Assembly (NCBI RefSeq): GCF_003144095.1
Contig: NZ_NSKH01000023.1
Span: 717,611 to 781,610 of the forward strand
Reading direction: 5' to 3'
Source of the DNA: Streptomyces sp. ICBB 8177
Lineage (GTDB): Bacteria > Actinomycetota > Actinomycetes > Streptomycetales > Streptomycetaceae
DNA length: 64,000 nt
The stretch's first letter is position 1, and each line of letters begins with the position of its first letter. The notes under the pieces were generated by a model. That model searched no databases, was not told the origin of the DNA, and saw nothing but the letters and a program-made list of their open reading frames with translations. The position numbers and the translations under genes were made by a program. Positions 63,861 to 64,000 of this stretch are shown here, piece by piece.

Positions 63861-63959
63861 CGCTCACCACGAGGAGAGGCAGGCACGGGCTGACGCTCAC
63901 CACGAGGGGGGAGGGCGCGGGCTGACGTTCGCCACGGCCGGGAGGGCGCGGGCTGGCGG
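63855..63959 (+). repeat. approximately 32-bp tandem repeats after the GntR gene
   Basis: GGCTGACGCTCACCACGAG at 63855-63873 and 63888-63906, GGCTGACGTTCGCCACG at 63920-63936, and a fourth truncated GGCTGGCGG at 63951. The period falls from 33 to 31 bases and the first copy contains the GntR stop codon. The rest of each unit is GGAGGGCGCG-like. Nothing else is recognisable between 63860 and 64000. Confidence 0.82.
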
Positions 63960-64000
63960 CACGCCGACGGCGCGCGCCCGGCGTGCCCCCGGCCCTTCCT

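Overview
The window is a piece of a high-GC actinobacterial chromosome, most likely Streptomyces or a close relative. The supporting evidence is third codon positions that are almost all G or C, frequent GTG and TTG starts, an actinobacterial 23S-5S rRNA tail, and gene families such as RpfA, SepF-like, DUF5685, AfsR-like NTPases and DnaE2. No prophage, insertion sequence, CRISPR array, tRNA gene or obvious biosynthetic cluster was seen.

Layout. 1-1860: 3' half of a 23S rRNA gene, the 5S gene and a T-tailed terminator. 1937-13580: a protein with Arg/Asp/Gly repeats and a TPR-like part, DUF1015, a HAD-IIA phosphatase, an SCP2 protein, a histone-H1-like Lys/Ala protein, then the housekeeping string tlyA-nadK-recN and a glycosyltransferase. 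13604-22069: GH15 glucanase/trehalase-like enzyme, pyrG, NUDIX hydrolase, an NB-ARC/TPR protein and ald. 22337-31529: a core block, parA-like, a ribbon-helix-helix-like partner, scpA, scpB, a pseudouridine synthase, DUF952, tyrA, cmk, an acyltransferase and der. The tlyA-to-der order broadly follows the M. tuberculosis Rv1694-Rv1713 region, with local substitutions.

31587-49314 is more accessory: two conserved hypotheticals, an Rpf-LysM muralytic enzyme behind a long leader, a branched-chain-amino-acid-type ABC system whose two permeases and first ATPase are one polypeptide, two lipoproteins (one the likely solute-binding protein), a gene-poor 0.8 kb stretch, an I78-type inhibitor, a PAP2 phosphatase, a drug exporter, an acyl-CoA dehydrogenase, a SepF-like protein, a DUF5685 protein with a cysteine-rich tail and a secreted serine protease.

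49382-64000: a WYL regulator, an SPFH protein, a molybdenum oxidoreductase with its cytochrome b, an L,D-transpeptidase, an SOS-type mutagenesis pair (LexA-like box, dnaE2, imuB-like), a secreted lipase behind a perfect CRP-type palindrome, a fused acyl-CoA carboxyltransferase, and a methyltransferase-NUDIX fusion translationally coupled to a GntR regulator.

Several themes recur. Most operons use 4-base ATGA or GTGA overlaps. Convergent pairs are separated by long perfect hairpins. Cell-wall and division functions (rpf, ldt, sepF-like, parA/scpAB) are scattered through the window. The most unusual items are the LivHMG fusion with a LivF lacking its Walker A lysine, the methyltransferase-NUDIX-GntR unit, the ParA partner with repeated upstream motifs, and a 48-bp DNA duplication that encodes the Arg-rich N-terminus of the solute-binding lipoprotein.
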